Program-made: the position numbers and the translations under genes | Shown: positions 6,849 through 12,264 of the stretch, piece after piece | How the letters are laid out: each line of letters starts with the position of its first letter | Numbering within the stretch: the stretch's first letter is position 1 | Notes under the pieces: model-generated | Database searches by the model: none | Told to the model about the DNA's origin: nothing | The model's input: only the letters and a program-made list of their open reading frames with translations | Assembly: GCA_946478645.1 (NCBI GenBank) | Contig: CAMLCW010000141.1 | Coordinates: forward strand, 1 to 12,264 | Direction: 5' to 3' | Source: an uncultured Variovorax sp. | Lineage (GTDB): Bacteria; Pseudomonadota; Gammaproteobacteria; Burkholderiales; Burkholderiaceae | DNA: 12,264 bases

Positions 6849-7109
6849 TCAGGCCGCGACGGTGGGCAGCGACTGGGCGCAGACGTTGCGGCCCGTGATG
6901 GTGAGCCGCAGCCCGCCGCCATGCCATTCGAGCCAGTTCAGGTTCACGTAGGCGTCGATGTCGCGGTCGTCGATGCGGTCGGCCTGGCGGCTCTGCAGCA
7001 GTTCCACGGTGGCGGGCAGCGCCCGCCGGAGTCGTTCGCGCTGTTCGGCGGCATTGGCGGCCCTCTGGGCCCTTGCCTGCTGTATCTGCTGCTGCTGGAT
7101 AGATGCCAT
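6849..7109 (-). CDS. Small conserved-looking hypothetical protein (86 aa)
   Basis: I do not recognise this protein. The N-terminal half (residues 4-32) is rich in Gln, Ala and Arg and is probably a helix or coiled coil; the second half has a compact pattern with DDRDIDAYVNLNWLEWHGGGLRLTITG (about 47-73). No signal peptide or membrane segment is present, so it is likely cytosolic. The ATG at 7109 is preferred because the upstream in-frame extension (to 7256) is basic, has no family-like character and would run through the hairpin-rich leader and the tetR operator. GGAACGGA upstream is only a weak ribosome-binding site. Codon use matches the neighbours. It is divergent from tetR and shares a 175-bp gap with it, so the TetR operator there could also affect it. 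Confidence 0.65.
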   Translation of the reverse strand: MASIQQQQIQQARAQRAANAAEQRERLRRALPATVELLQSRQADRIDDRDIDAYVNLNWLEWHGGGLRLTITGRNVCAQSLPTVAA

Positions 7110-7164
7110 TGCTGATCCGTTCCGGGAAAGCCAAGGAATTAGTCCGAATGTACGCTCCCTGTGT

Positions 7165-7191
7165 GAAGCTGCATGCTTCTTTTTGAAGCTG
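7165..7191. repeat. Alternating GAAGC/GCTTC repeats with a T-run
   Basis: GAAGC (7165-7169), GCTTC (7175-7179), TTTTT (7180-7184) and GAAGC (7185-7189) follow each other; the outer two are part of a direct repeat GAAGCTG. The middle arm can pair with either neighbour, giving two exclusive 5-bp hairpins with 5-base loops. The left one plus the T-run looks like a short plus-strand terminator, although no plus-strand gene is known to read in from the left. It lies in the leader or promoter region of the 86-residue minus-strand gene. Confidence 0.45.
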
Positions 7192-7254
7192 TGACCCCGG
7201 CGCATCGATTCCGTGCCTGAGGGCCTGCTGGAGCGGCTCCGACGGCCTTCTTGC

Positions 7255-7276
7255 AATTTCGCACGACAGTGCTAAA
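7255..7276. promoter_or_regulatory. Candidate TetR operator 1, in front of tetR
   Basis: An interrupted palindrome TTTCGCAC (7257-7264), spacer GACA, GTGCTAAA (7269-7276) ends 8 bp before the tetR ATG. Its two arms match at 7 of 8 positions. The left 10 bases, AATTTCGCAC, are repeated exactly in front of the downstream microprotein gene. It fills the spacer of a possible promoter, TTGCAA (7251-7256) and TAAAGT (7273-7278) 16 bp apart, which is the classical position for autorepression by a TetR protein. Confidence 0.72.
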
Positions 7277-7284
7277 GTAATGCC

Positions 7285-7887
7285 ATGGACGCGAAGACCC
7301 AAAAGGCCGAACTGACCCGCACCGCCATCGTCGGCGCGGCGGTCGACCTCGCGCTGGCCGAGGGCCTCGAGGCGATCACGCTGCAGGCGGTCGCGAACCG
7401 GCTCGCCTTGTCCAAGAGCGGCGTGTTCTCGCGCGTGGGATCGCGCGAGGCGCTGCAGAAGGCCGTGATCGAGGAATACGGCCGCCGTTTCCTGGCCGAC
7501 GTGTTCGTGCCGGCCATGCAGAAGCCCAAAGGTCTCGCGCGGCTCGAAGACATCGTCGAGCGCTGGATCGCGCGCATCCGCGACGTCGAGGCGGAAACCG
7601 GATGCATCTACACCGCGGGTGCGTTCGAGTTCGACGACCGCGAGGGCGAACTGCGCGACCTGCTGTTCGACGAGATCACGCGCTGGCGCGCGGCACTGCG
7701 GCGCACCGTGCTGCAGGCCGTCGACAGCGGCGAGCTGCGCGCCGACACCGATGCCGCACAGGTGGTCAGCGAACTCAACGCCATCATCATCGGCCTGCTG
7801 CACGACGCGCGCTTCCTGCGCGATGCACAGGCCGCCGACCGCGCCACGCGAACCTGGCAGCGGCTTCTTTCCAGCTACCGCGCCTGA
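7285..7887 (+). CDS. TetR-family transcriptional regulator
   Basis: The 200-residue product has the usual TetR length and architecture: an N-terminal DNA-binding domain with helix-turn-helix ITLQAVANRLALSKSGVFSR (residues 31-50) followed by the stabilising helix, and a larger all-helical ligand and dimerisation domain (about 70-200) for which no ligand can be named. TetR regulators mostly repress neighbouring genes and leave the DNA when a small molecule binds. Matching palindromes just before this gene and before the next (7929-7950) point to autoregulation and control of the microprotein-hydrolase pair. No Shine-Dalgarno sequence is visible before the ATG; the candidate -10 at 7273-7278 would put the transcript start at or very near the ATG, so a leaderless mRNA is possible. 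The stop lies 78 bp before the microprotein start. Confidence 0.94.
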   Translation: MDAKTQKAELTRTAIVGAAVDLALAEGLEAITLQAVANRLALSKSGVFSRVGSREALQKAVIEEYGRRFLADVFVPAMQKPKGLARLEDIVERWIARIRDVEAETGCIYTAGAFEFDDREGELRDLLFDEITRWRAALRRTVLQAVDSGELRADTDAAQVVSELNAIIIGLLHDARFLRDAQAADRATRTWQRLLSSYRA

Positions 7888-7928
7888 GCCACGGGGCAGG
7901 GTGCTTTCGTCTCGTCTTTCTTTGATCG

Positions 7929-7950
7929 AATTTCGCACAACCGTGCGATA
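7929..7950. promoter_or_regulatory. Candidate TetR operator 2, in front of the microprotein-hydrolase unit
   Basis: A perfect 6-bp inverted repeat TCGCAC (7933-7938), spacer AACC, GTGCGA (7943-7948) lies 17 bp before the microprotein ATG. With its flank it shares AATTTCGCAC, then AC, then GTGC and downstream A residues with the site in front of tetR. TTGATC (7922-7927) could be a -35, but the -10 this implies (CGATAA, 7946-7951) would start the transcript within the ribosome-binding site, so the exact promoter remains open. Confidence 0.75.
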
Positions 7951-7965
7951 AAAAGGAGAAGCACC

Positions 7966-8079
7966 ATGCTGATCATTGCCCTCTGCCTGGCCGTCTATGC
8001 CGGCGCCATCGGCACCGAAGCCGTCCGCGATGCGCTGCGGAGCCTGCCGCGCAGCAACGAAGACTGGGTCTGGTACTGA
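7966..8079 (+). CDS. 37-residue single-pass membrane microprotein
   Basis: The reading frame encodes MLIIALCLAVYAGAIG, a hydrophobic stretch long enough for one membrane helix, then a charged soluble tail with RSLPRSNEDW and an aromatic C terminus VWY. The start is unusually well supported: AAGGAG lies 7 bases before the ATG and the TetR palindrome stands just upstream, while no other frame uses these signals. The stop is 16 bp before the hydrolase ATG, which has its own GGGAG, so the two form one unit. I cannot name a family. A membrane-bound partner or modulator of the hydrolase is a guess from position only. A larger frame covering the region (from 7976) belongs to the hydrolase, extended upstream without a ribosome-binding site. 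Confidence 0.7.
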   Translation: MLIIALCLAVYAGAIGTEAVRDALRSLPRSNEDWVWY

Positions 8080-8095
8080 GCCCGGGAGCCCCTGC

Positions 8096-9016
8096 ATGAC
8101 GAGCACCACCACCTCTTCCGCGGCTGCGCATGCCGCGCAGTCGAACTACTACCGCCCGGGCCGCACGCTGCGTGCGCTGCGCTTCGGCCTGACCGCGTCG
8201 CAGCGGCTCTGGCCCGCGCTCGGCGTGCGCGCGGCCTACCGCCTGTTCGGCACGCCGCTGCCGCCCAAGTGGCTCTACCGCGGCCAGGCGCCCGGCGCGG
8301 GCTGGCGGCGCGAGGGCTGGACCTTCGAGGATGCGAGCCTCGGCATCTACCACCTGGCCGCGCAGGATTCGGCGGCCGAATCGGCGCCGCTGGTGCTGCT
8401 GGTGCACGGCTGGGGCGGCCATGCGGGGCAGCTGCTGGCACTCGCCGACGCGGTGGCCGCTGCGGGCCTGCGCCCGGTGCTGCTCGAACTGCCTGCGCAC
8501 GGCAGGAGCGCAGGCACCATGAGCAACTCGCCGCAGTTCGCGCGCGCCATCGCCTATGCCGGGGCCCGGCTCGCGGCCGACGGCCATGCGCTGCGCGCCG
8601 CGGTGGCGCATTCACTGGGCGCCAATGCGCTCGGCCTCGCGGCGGCCCAGGGGTTGGCGGTCGAGCGGCTGGTGCTGCTGGCGCCGCCCGCGTCGCCGCG
8701 CGAATACACGCGCTACTTCGCGCACACCTTTGGCCTGAGCGAGGCCACGCGATCGGCGATGCAGCGGCGGTTCGAAGCGCGCGAAGGGGTGCTGATGCAG
8801 CAGCTCGAGCCCGCGGCGGTGGGCCCGCGCATCGCGCAGCCGACCTTGATCGTGCATGACCGCGACGACCGCGTGAACCGCTTTGCCGACGCCGAGGCCT
8901 ACCGCGATGCGATCGCGCACGCGCAGCTCGTCGCGACCGAGGGGCTGGGGCACCGCCGCATCCTCAAGGACGAGGCCGTGGTGCACCAGGTGGCGCGCTT
9001 CGTCTCGCGCGCCTGA
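8096..9016 (+). CDS. Alpha/beta hydrolase under TetR control
   Basis: The 306-residue enzyme has the alpha/beta-hydrolase pattern: oxyanion loop HGWGG (residues 104-108), nucleophile elbow AHSLGA with Ser173, acid residue in HDRDDRV (Asp257 or Asp258) and GLGHRR with His286. An N-terminal region of about 95 residues precedes the core and is rich in Arg and aromatic residues, without a signal peptide; it may be a lid or peripheral membrane part. Family members cleave esters, amides or lactones; the substrate here is unknown. The start at 8096 follows GGGAG by 7 bases and lies 16 bp after the microprotein stop. The TetR operator upstream suggests induction by a small molecule that may be the substrate or product. 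Only 6 bp separate its stop from that of minE, with both stops inside one inverted repeat. Confidence 0.9.
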   Translation: MTSTTTSSAAAHAAQSNYYRPGRTLRALRFGLTASQRLWPALGVRAAYRLFGTPLPPKWLYRGQAPGAGWRREGWTFEDASLGIYHLAAQDSAAESAPLVLLVHGWGGHAGQLLALADAVAAAGLRPVLLELPAHGRSAGTMSNSPQFARAIAYAGARLAADGHALRAAVAHSLGANALGLAAAQGLAVERLVLLAPPASPREYTRYFAHTFGLSEATRSAMQRRFEAREGVLMQQLEPAAVGPRIAQPTLIVHDRDDRVNRFADAEAYRDAIAHAQLVATEGLGHRRILKDEAVVHQVARFVSRA

Positions 9017-9032
9017 CCGGGCTCAGCGCGCG
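9006..9032. terminator. Inverted repeat spanning the convergent stops of the hydrolase and minE
   Basis: CGCGCGC (9006-9012) pairs with GCGCGCG (9026-9032), and inside it TGA (9014-9016) pairs with TCA (9023-9025), leaving a 6-base loop and one bulged C. The two triplets are the stop codons of the two converging genes. There is no T-run on either strand, so any terminator function would be Rho-assisted or simply a block between converging polymerases. Alternating GC is common in this DNA, hence the low confidence. Confidence 0.3.
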
Positions 9033-9301
9033 GCCGTGGGAGAGGGATCGGGCAGCTCGATCTTGATGTCGAGCACCTCGAGGTCGTCCTGCTTCTCCAG
9101 GTGGACCTTGATGTCCTCGGCGTTGATCGACACGTACTTCGAGATCACGGCCATCAGCTCGCGCTGGAGGTCGGGCAGGTAGTCGGGGCGCCGCTTGCCG
9201 CTGAGGCTGGACCGCTCGTGCGCGAGGATGATCTGCAGCCGCTCCTTGGCGACGCTGGCCGTCTTCTTCTTTTCGCCGAGCAGGAACGAGAAAAAGGACA
9301 T
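9023..9301 (-). CDS. minE: Cell division topological specificity factor MinE
   Basis: MinE drives the pole-to-pole oscillation of MinCD by stimulating MinD ATPase at the membrane, confining the division inhibitor to the poles. The 92-residue product matches the family length. Residues 1-11 ([11 protein letters not shown]) form the amphipathic membrane-binding start; 13-28 ([16 protein letters not shown]) form the MinD-contact segment; residues from about 32 to 87 form the dimeric topological-specificity domain with [17 protein letters not shown]. It is last in the minCDE order, three bases after the minD stop; GGAGG inside the end of minD (9312-9316) is its ribosome-binding site, 10 bases before the ATG. 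The Pro/Ala tail after about residue 84 is slightly longer than in E. coli. Confidence 0.97.
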   Translation of the reverse strand: MSFFSFLLGEKKKTASVAKERLQIILAHERSSLSGKRRPDYLPDLQRELMAVISKYVSINAEDIKVHLEKQDDLEVLDIKIELPDPSPTAAR

Positions 9302-9304
9302 GGC

Positions 9305-10120
9305 CTACTTGCCTCCGAAGATTCGCTTGAAGAAGCCGGGCTTTTCCGCGTCGACGAAGCGCATCGGGCGGTCTTCGCCCAGGAAGCGCGCCACCACGTC
9401 GCTGTAGGCCTTGGCCACGTCGGTGTCCTTGTCGTGGATCGCGGGAATGCCCTGGTTCGAGGCCTGCAGCACAGTTTCCGACTCGGGGATCACGCCGATC
9501 AGCTTGATGCGCAGGATGTCCTGGATGTCTTCCAGCGAGAGCATCTGGCCGCCGGCCACGCGGTTGGGGTTGTAGCGGGTGATCAGCAGGTGCTCCTTGA
9601 TCGGATCGCCGCCTTCCTTCGCGCGCTTGGTCTTGCTGCTGAGCATGCCGAGGATGCGGTCGGAGTCGCGCACCGAGGACACCTCGGGATTGGTCACGAT
9701 CAGCGCCTCGTCGGCGAAGTGCATGGCCATCATCGCGCCGGTCTCGATGCCCGCGGGCGAATCGCAGACGATGTAGTCGAAGTCCATCGCGGCCAGGTCG
9801 GCCAGCACCTTCTCGACGCCTTCCTGCGTGAGCGCTTCCTTGTCGCGCGTCTGCGAGGCCGCGAGCACGAACAGGTTGTCGCACTGCTTGTCCTTGATCA
9901 GCGCCTGGCTCAGGTTGGCCTCGCCCTGGATCACGTTGATCAGGTCGTACACCACGCGCCGCTCGCAGCCCATGATCAGGTCGAGGTTGCGCAGGCCCAC
10001 GTCGAAGTCGATCACGGCCGTCTTCTTGCCTGCGAGCGCCAGGCCCGACGCGAAGCTGGCGCTCGTCGTGGTCTTGCCGACGCCGCCCTTGCCCGAGGTC
10101 ACCACCACAATTTTGGCCAT
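9305..10120 (-). CDS. minD: Septum-site determining ATPase MinD
   Basis: MinD is the membrane-cycling ATPase that recruits MinC and is released by MinE. The 271-residue product has the deviant Walker A GKGGVGKTT (residues 10-18, with Lys11 and Lys16), FDVGLRNLD (39-47), the switch II motif DSPAGIE (120-126) and a C-terminal amphipathic membrane anchor GFFKRIFGG. Two ATGs lie close together: 10126 (MGMAK) and 10120 (MAK). The second is chosen because it gives the family N terminus and because AAGGA is then 6 bases away, whereas it touches the first ATG directly. It follows minC after 66 bases, the only sizeable gap in the operon, which is AT-rich and carries short CGAA repeats. Confidence 0.98.
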   Translation of the reverse strand: MAKIVVVTSGKGGVGKTTTSASFASGLALAGKKTAVIDFDVGLRNLDLIMGCERRVVYDLINVIQGEANLSQALIKDKQCDNLFVLAASQTRDKEALTQEGVEKVLADLAAMDFDYIVCDSPAGIETGAMMAMHFADEALIVTNPEVSSVRDSDRILGMLSSKTKRAKEGGDPIKEHLLITRYNPNRVAGGQMLSLEDIQDILRIKLIGVIPESETVLQASNQGIPAIHDKDTDVAKAYSDVVARFLGEDRPMRFVDAEKPGFFKRIFGGK

Positions 10121-10186
10121 TCCCATTCCTTCTATTTCGATTCGGTTGTTCGTTCGTTTGTCGATTGTCGGCGCTGCGTGTCCGGC

Positions 10187-10963
10187 TTACGGAATCGCAT
10201 CGATCGCCAGCTTCTGGCCGTCCAGCCGCACCTGGGCCGCCTTGCCGAGCACGGGCTCCGGCAGCGGCACTTCGTTGGTGCGGTAGATGCCCGCGATGGC
10301 GACCAGCTGCGCCTCCATGCAGGTCGAGAAGATCCGCGCCTCGGTGTTGCCGCGCGCGCCGGCGATGGCCTTGCCGCGCAGCGGCGCATAGACGTGCACG
10401 TTGCCGTCGGCGATGACTTCCGCACCGAAGCTCACCACCGCCGTCACCACCACGTCGCCGCCGCGTGCGTACACCTGCTGGCCCGAGCGCAGCGGCTTGT
10501 CGATCAGCAGCGTACCGTTGGCGGGCACCGGCACCTCGCGCACGATCTGCGGCGCCGCGCTCGCGGGGGCGCTGGCAGGCGCCGGCGGCGCGGGGCTGCG
10601 CGGCGCCGGCGCCACCGGCATGGTGGTCAGCGAGAGGCCGGCGGCGCGCGCGGCCGCGTTCTGCGCGTCGCTGCCGCCGCGCACCGCGATCGGCTGCGTC
10701 TGGTGGCGCGCGAGCAGGTTGCGCAGCGCGGCAAAGTCGATGACGTGCGCCCGGGCGCCGTCCTGTTCCTCTTCCTGGAGCAGCGAAAGGTCGATGACCA
10801 CGGGCTCCTGGTCGAAGAAGTCGGGGGAGTCGGCCAACTGCGCATCGAGCGCCTCGGCCAGCACGCCCAGGTCGGACGTCTTGAGGATCACTGCGATGAG
10901 CGGCAGCGTGGCGCTCTTGAATTCGAAAACCGCCTTGGTGCGCGCGGCGGAGACATCGGCCAT
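10187..10963 (-). CDS. minC: Septum formation inhibitor MinC
   Basis: MinC, placed at the poles by MinD, blocks FtsZ ring assembly there. The 258-residue product has an N-terminal FtsZ-inhibiting domain (about 6-105, with FEFKSATLPLIAVIL and VVIDLSLL), a Pro/Ala-rich linker (about 117-138) and a C-terminal beta-helix dimerisation and MinD-binding domain with the RSGQ motif (159-162), a run of Gly turns and IAGIYRT (about 223-229). The ATG at 10963 gives the usual start; an in-frame codon at 11035 would add about 24 residues unlike the family. No clear Shine-Dalgarno is present. It is first in minCDE. The linker is longer and more proline-rich than in E. coli. Confidence 0.96.
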   Translation of the reverse strand: MADVSAARTKAVFEFKSATLPLIAVILKTSDLGVLAEALDAQLADSPDFFDQEPVVIDLSLLQEEEQDGARAHVIDFAALRNLLARHQTQPIAVRGGSDAQNAAARAAGLSLTTMPVAPAPRSPAPPAPASAPASAAPQIVREVPVPANGTLLIDKPLRSGQQVYARGGDVVVTAVVSFGAEVIADGNVHVYAPLRGKAIAGARGNTEARIFSTCMEAQLVAIAGIYRTNEVPLPEPVLGKAAQVRLDGQKLAIDAIP

Positions 10964-11023
10964 TGGAAAACGTCGGTGCGAAAAGCGTTGAAGTCTAACG
11001 GGCGAAGGGTTCGAGCCCGTCGC

Positions 11024-11043
11024 CGGGCCCCTCATGGGGCCCG
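11024..11043. other. Perfect 8-bp hairpin in the presumed minC leader
   Basis: CGGGCCCC (11024-11031) pairs perfectly with GGGGCCCG (11036-11043) around a TCAT loop. If minC transcription starts at the candidate promoter just upstream, this stem lies in the 5' leader, about 60 bases before the start codon. No T-run follows on the minus strand, so it is not an ordinary terminator. Confidence 0.5.
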
Positions 11044-11071
11044 TGGGACAACATTTCTTTCACTGCGTTGC

Positions 11072-11099
11072 ACTTTATTGCGCGGGGAAAGGGAGGCAA
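11072..11099 (-). promoter_or_regulatory. Candidate sigma70 promoter of the min operon
   Basis: On the minus strand TTGCCT (11094-11099) and TAAAGT (11072-11077) are 16 bp apart, each matching the sigma70 consensus at four of six bases. This is the most AT-rich patch in the 237-bp gap. It predicts a transcript start near 11065 and a leader of about 100 bases before minC. Confidence 0.4.
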
Positions 11100-11114
11100 C
11101 CGGTCTGCACGTGG

Positions 11115-11193
11115 GCACCCGCGGATCGGGCTCTGCCCGGCCGCCGGGTGCGCCCCCCAGTGGGGGGAGGCGCCGCAGGCGCTTCGGGGGGCG
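11115..11193. repeat. Nested palindromic intergenic element
   Basis: Two stem groups stand side by side in the gap after the permease stop. In the first, GCACCCG (11115-11121) pairs with CGGGTGC (11145-11151) and encloses CGGGC-TCT-GCCCG (11127-11139). In the second, CGCCCCCC (11151-11158) can pair with GGGGGG close by (11162-11167) or with GGGGGGCG (11186-11193), the outer form enclosing a GGCGCC-GCA-GGCGCT stem. The element begins 8 bp after the permease gene end. Such G/C-tract palindromes resemble dispersed intergenic repeats of Comamonadaceae as I remember them; copy number cannot be tested here. Confidence 0.55.
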
Positions 11194-11200
11194 TCCACGT

Positions 11201-12264
11201 TCAGGCGTTGCGCGATCGCCCTAGAAGTGCGTAGAGGATGATCGCGCCGAAAGTGGCGGTACCGATGCCGCCGAGCGCGAAGTCGCCGAACTTCAGCGTG
11301 AAGTCGCCGGTGCCGATGATCAGCGTGATCGCGGCCACGATCAGGTTCTTGTTCTGCGAGAAGTCGACCTTGTTGTCGACCCAGATCTTGGCACCCGCGA
11401 TGGCGATGAGGCCGAACACCACGATGCTGACGCCGCCCATCACCGGCAGCGGAATGGCCTGGATCAGCGCGCCGAACTTGGGGCTGAAGCCCAGCACCAG
11501 CGCGATCAGCGCCGCCACCACGAACACCGCCGTCGAGTAGATGCGCGTGGCCGCCATCACGCCGATGTTCTCGGCATAGGTGGTCACGCCCGTGCCGCCC
11601 GCGGCGCCGCTCACCACGGTGGCGATGCCGTCGCCGATGAAGGCGCGGCCCATGTAGGGGTCGAGGTTGCGCCCGGTCATGGCGGTCACGGCCTTCAGGT
11701 GCCCGAGGTTCTCGGCCACGAGGATGATGGCCACCGGCGCGATCAGCAACATCGCGTTGGCGCTGAACACCGGCGCGGTGAAGGTCGGCAGGCCGAACCA
11801 GGCCGCGTTGGCGATGCCGCTCAGGTCCACCGGCTTGCCCAGGCCCATGCCGTTGGTCAGCACCGCATAGACCACGGTCGCGAGGATCAGCCCGACCAGG
11901 ATCAGGAGCCGCTGCAGCATGCCGCGCGTGAACACCGCGACCAGGCCCACGCAGAGAAAGGTCACGGCCTGCATCCAGGCGTCGAAGTTGCCGGCCGCCA
12001 TGTTCTTGATCGGCACGTTGGCGAGGTTGAGCCCGATCACCGCCACCACCGCGCCCGTCACCACCGGCGGCATGAAGCGTTCGATCCAGCCCGTGCCGAT
12101 GGCCTGCACGATCGCGCCGATCACGATGTAGACCACCCCGCAGGCCACGATGCCGCCGAGCGCCACCGCGATGTTGGCGTTCGGCCCCTTGCCCGCGTAG
12201 CCGCTCGCCGCGATCACCACGCCGATGAAGGCGAAGCTCGAGCCCAGGTAGCTGGGCACCCTGC
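11201..12264 (-). CDS. rutG: RutG/UraA-type pyrimidine permease, NCS2 family (N-terminal part missing)
   Basis: The fragment holds about 354 residues of a hydrophobic nucleobase:cation symporter; the frame is open to the right edge, so the N-terminal part lies outside. The residue stretch begins PSYLGSSFAFIG, an early conserved segment, and a GTG at 12257-12259 there is internal, not a start. Counting from that codon, the substrate-site motifs are VAENLGHLKA (Glu183, His187; UraA Glu241 and His245) and TTYAENIGVMA (Glu230; UraA Glu290). The segments SPKFGALIQAIP, IVVFGLIAIAGAKIWV and LGGIGTATFGAIIL recall E. coli RutG more than UraA, so uracil or thymine uptake across the inner membrane is likely, but no rut operon gene is visible and the symbol is provisional. 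The gene precedes minC on the same strand but is separated by 237 bp of structured DNA. Confidence 0.92.
   Translation of the reverse strand, partial: RVPSYLGSSFAFIGVVIAASGYAGKGPNANIAVALGGIVACGVVYIVIGAIVQAIGTGWIERFMPPVVTGAVVAVIGLNLANVPIKNMAAGNFDAWMQAVTFLCVGLVAVFTRGMLQRLLILVGLILATVVYAVLTNGMGLGKPVDLSGIANAAWFGLPTFTAPVFSANAMLLIAPVAIILVAENLGHLKAVTAMTGRNLDPYMGRAFIGDGIATVVSGAAGGTGVTTYAENIGVMAATRIYSTAVFVVAALIALVLGFSPKFGALIQAIPLPVMGGVSIVVFGLIAIAGAKIWVDNKVDFSQNKNLIVAAITLIIGTGDFTLKFGDFALGGIGTATFGAIILYALLGRSRNA

Noticed and set aside
6310..8112. A 600-codon minus-strand open frame across rcnB-like, tetR and intergenic DNA
   Set aside because: It runs through a strong terminator, two operators and several genes, has low-complexity composition and no recognisable domain.
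11009..11024. GGGTTCGAGCCC, resembling a tRNA T-arm
   Set aside because: The five-base T stem does not pair properly and no acceptor, anticodon arm or CCA end can be built around it.
11104..11117. CACGTG core that could be a parS site
   Set aside because: The flanks do not match the TGTTTCACGTGAAACA consensus beyond the central six bases.
9101..11224. A 707-codon open frame on the plus strand, antisense to minE, minD and minC
   Set aside because: It has no family resemblance, is rich in His, Arg, Ala and Gly as expected from the antisense of GC-rich coding DNA, and opposes three certain genes.
1..12264. Mobile elements, CRISPR arrays or phage genes
   Set aside because: No transposase, integrase, terminal inverted repeats, attachment duplications or regularly spaced direct repeats were seen.

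Overview
The window is GC-rich, densely coding DNA with short intergenic gaps and a strong G/C preference at third codon positions. The gene content (chromosomal parB, minCDE, a PduO-type cobalamin adenosyltransferase, RcnB- and CsgG-like envelope proteins, NCS2 permease) fits a betaproteobacterium of the order Burkholderiales, most likely a Variovorax/Comamonadaceae-type chromosome. The assignment rests on recalled family resemblance, not on a search. No phage, transposon, CRISPR, rRNA or tRNA gene is visible, so this is mainly an ordinary core region with a few small unexplained elements.

Layout, left to right. Bases 1-1415 (+): the 3' part of an RBBP9/YdeN-type serine hydrolase whose stop overlaps the parB start by one base. 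1525-2415 (+): a CsgG-like outer-membrane lipoprotein with glycine-rich loops. 2437-3861 (-): an FAD-linked D-lactate dehydrogenase/glycolate oxidase-type enzyme, convergent with the lipoprotein gene. 3980-5476 (+): a tight three-gene unit of cob(I)alamin adenosyltransferase, a small exported protein built on four 11-residue repeats, and a CYTH/class IV adenylate cyclase-type protein. 5492-6130 (-): a GDSL esterase lipoprotein, divergent from an RcnB-like periplasmic protein (6298-6747, +) that ends at a strong intrinsic terminator. 6849-7109 (-): an 86-residue unknown.

7255-9016 (+) is the most interesting part: a TetR regulator, a 37-residue single-pass membrane microprotein and an alpha/beta hydrolase. 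Two near-identical palindromes of about 20 bp stand just in front of the regulator and just in front of the microprotein. This layout implies that TetR represses itself and the microprotein-hydrolase unit.

9023-10963 (-): minC, minD and minE in operon order, the oscillator that places the division septum, with a candidate promoter near 11072-11099. A 237-bp gap rich in nested inverted repeats separates minC from the 3' part of a RutG/UraA-type pyrimidine permease that runs off the right edge (11201-12264, -). Chromosome segregation (ParB) and division-site selection (MinCDE) lie within 10 kb of each other; their cooperation in the cell is general knowledge, not something this sequence shows.
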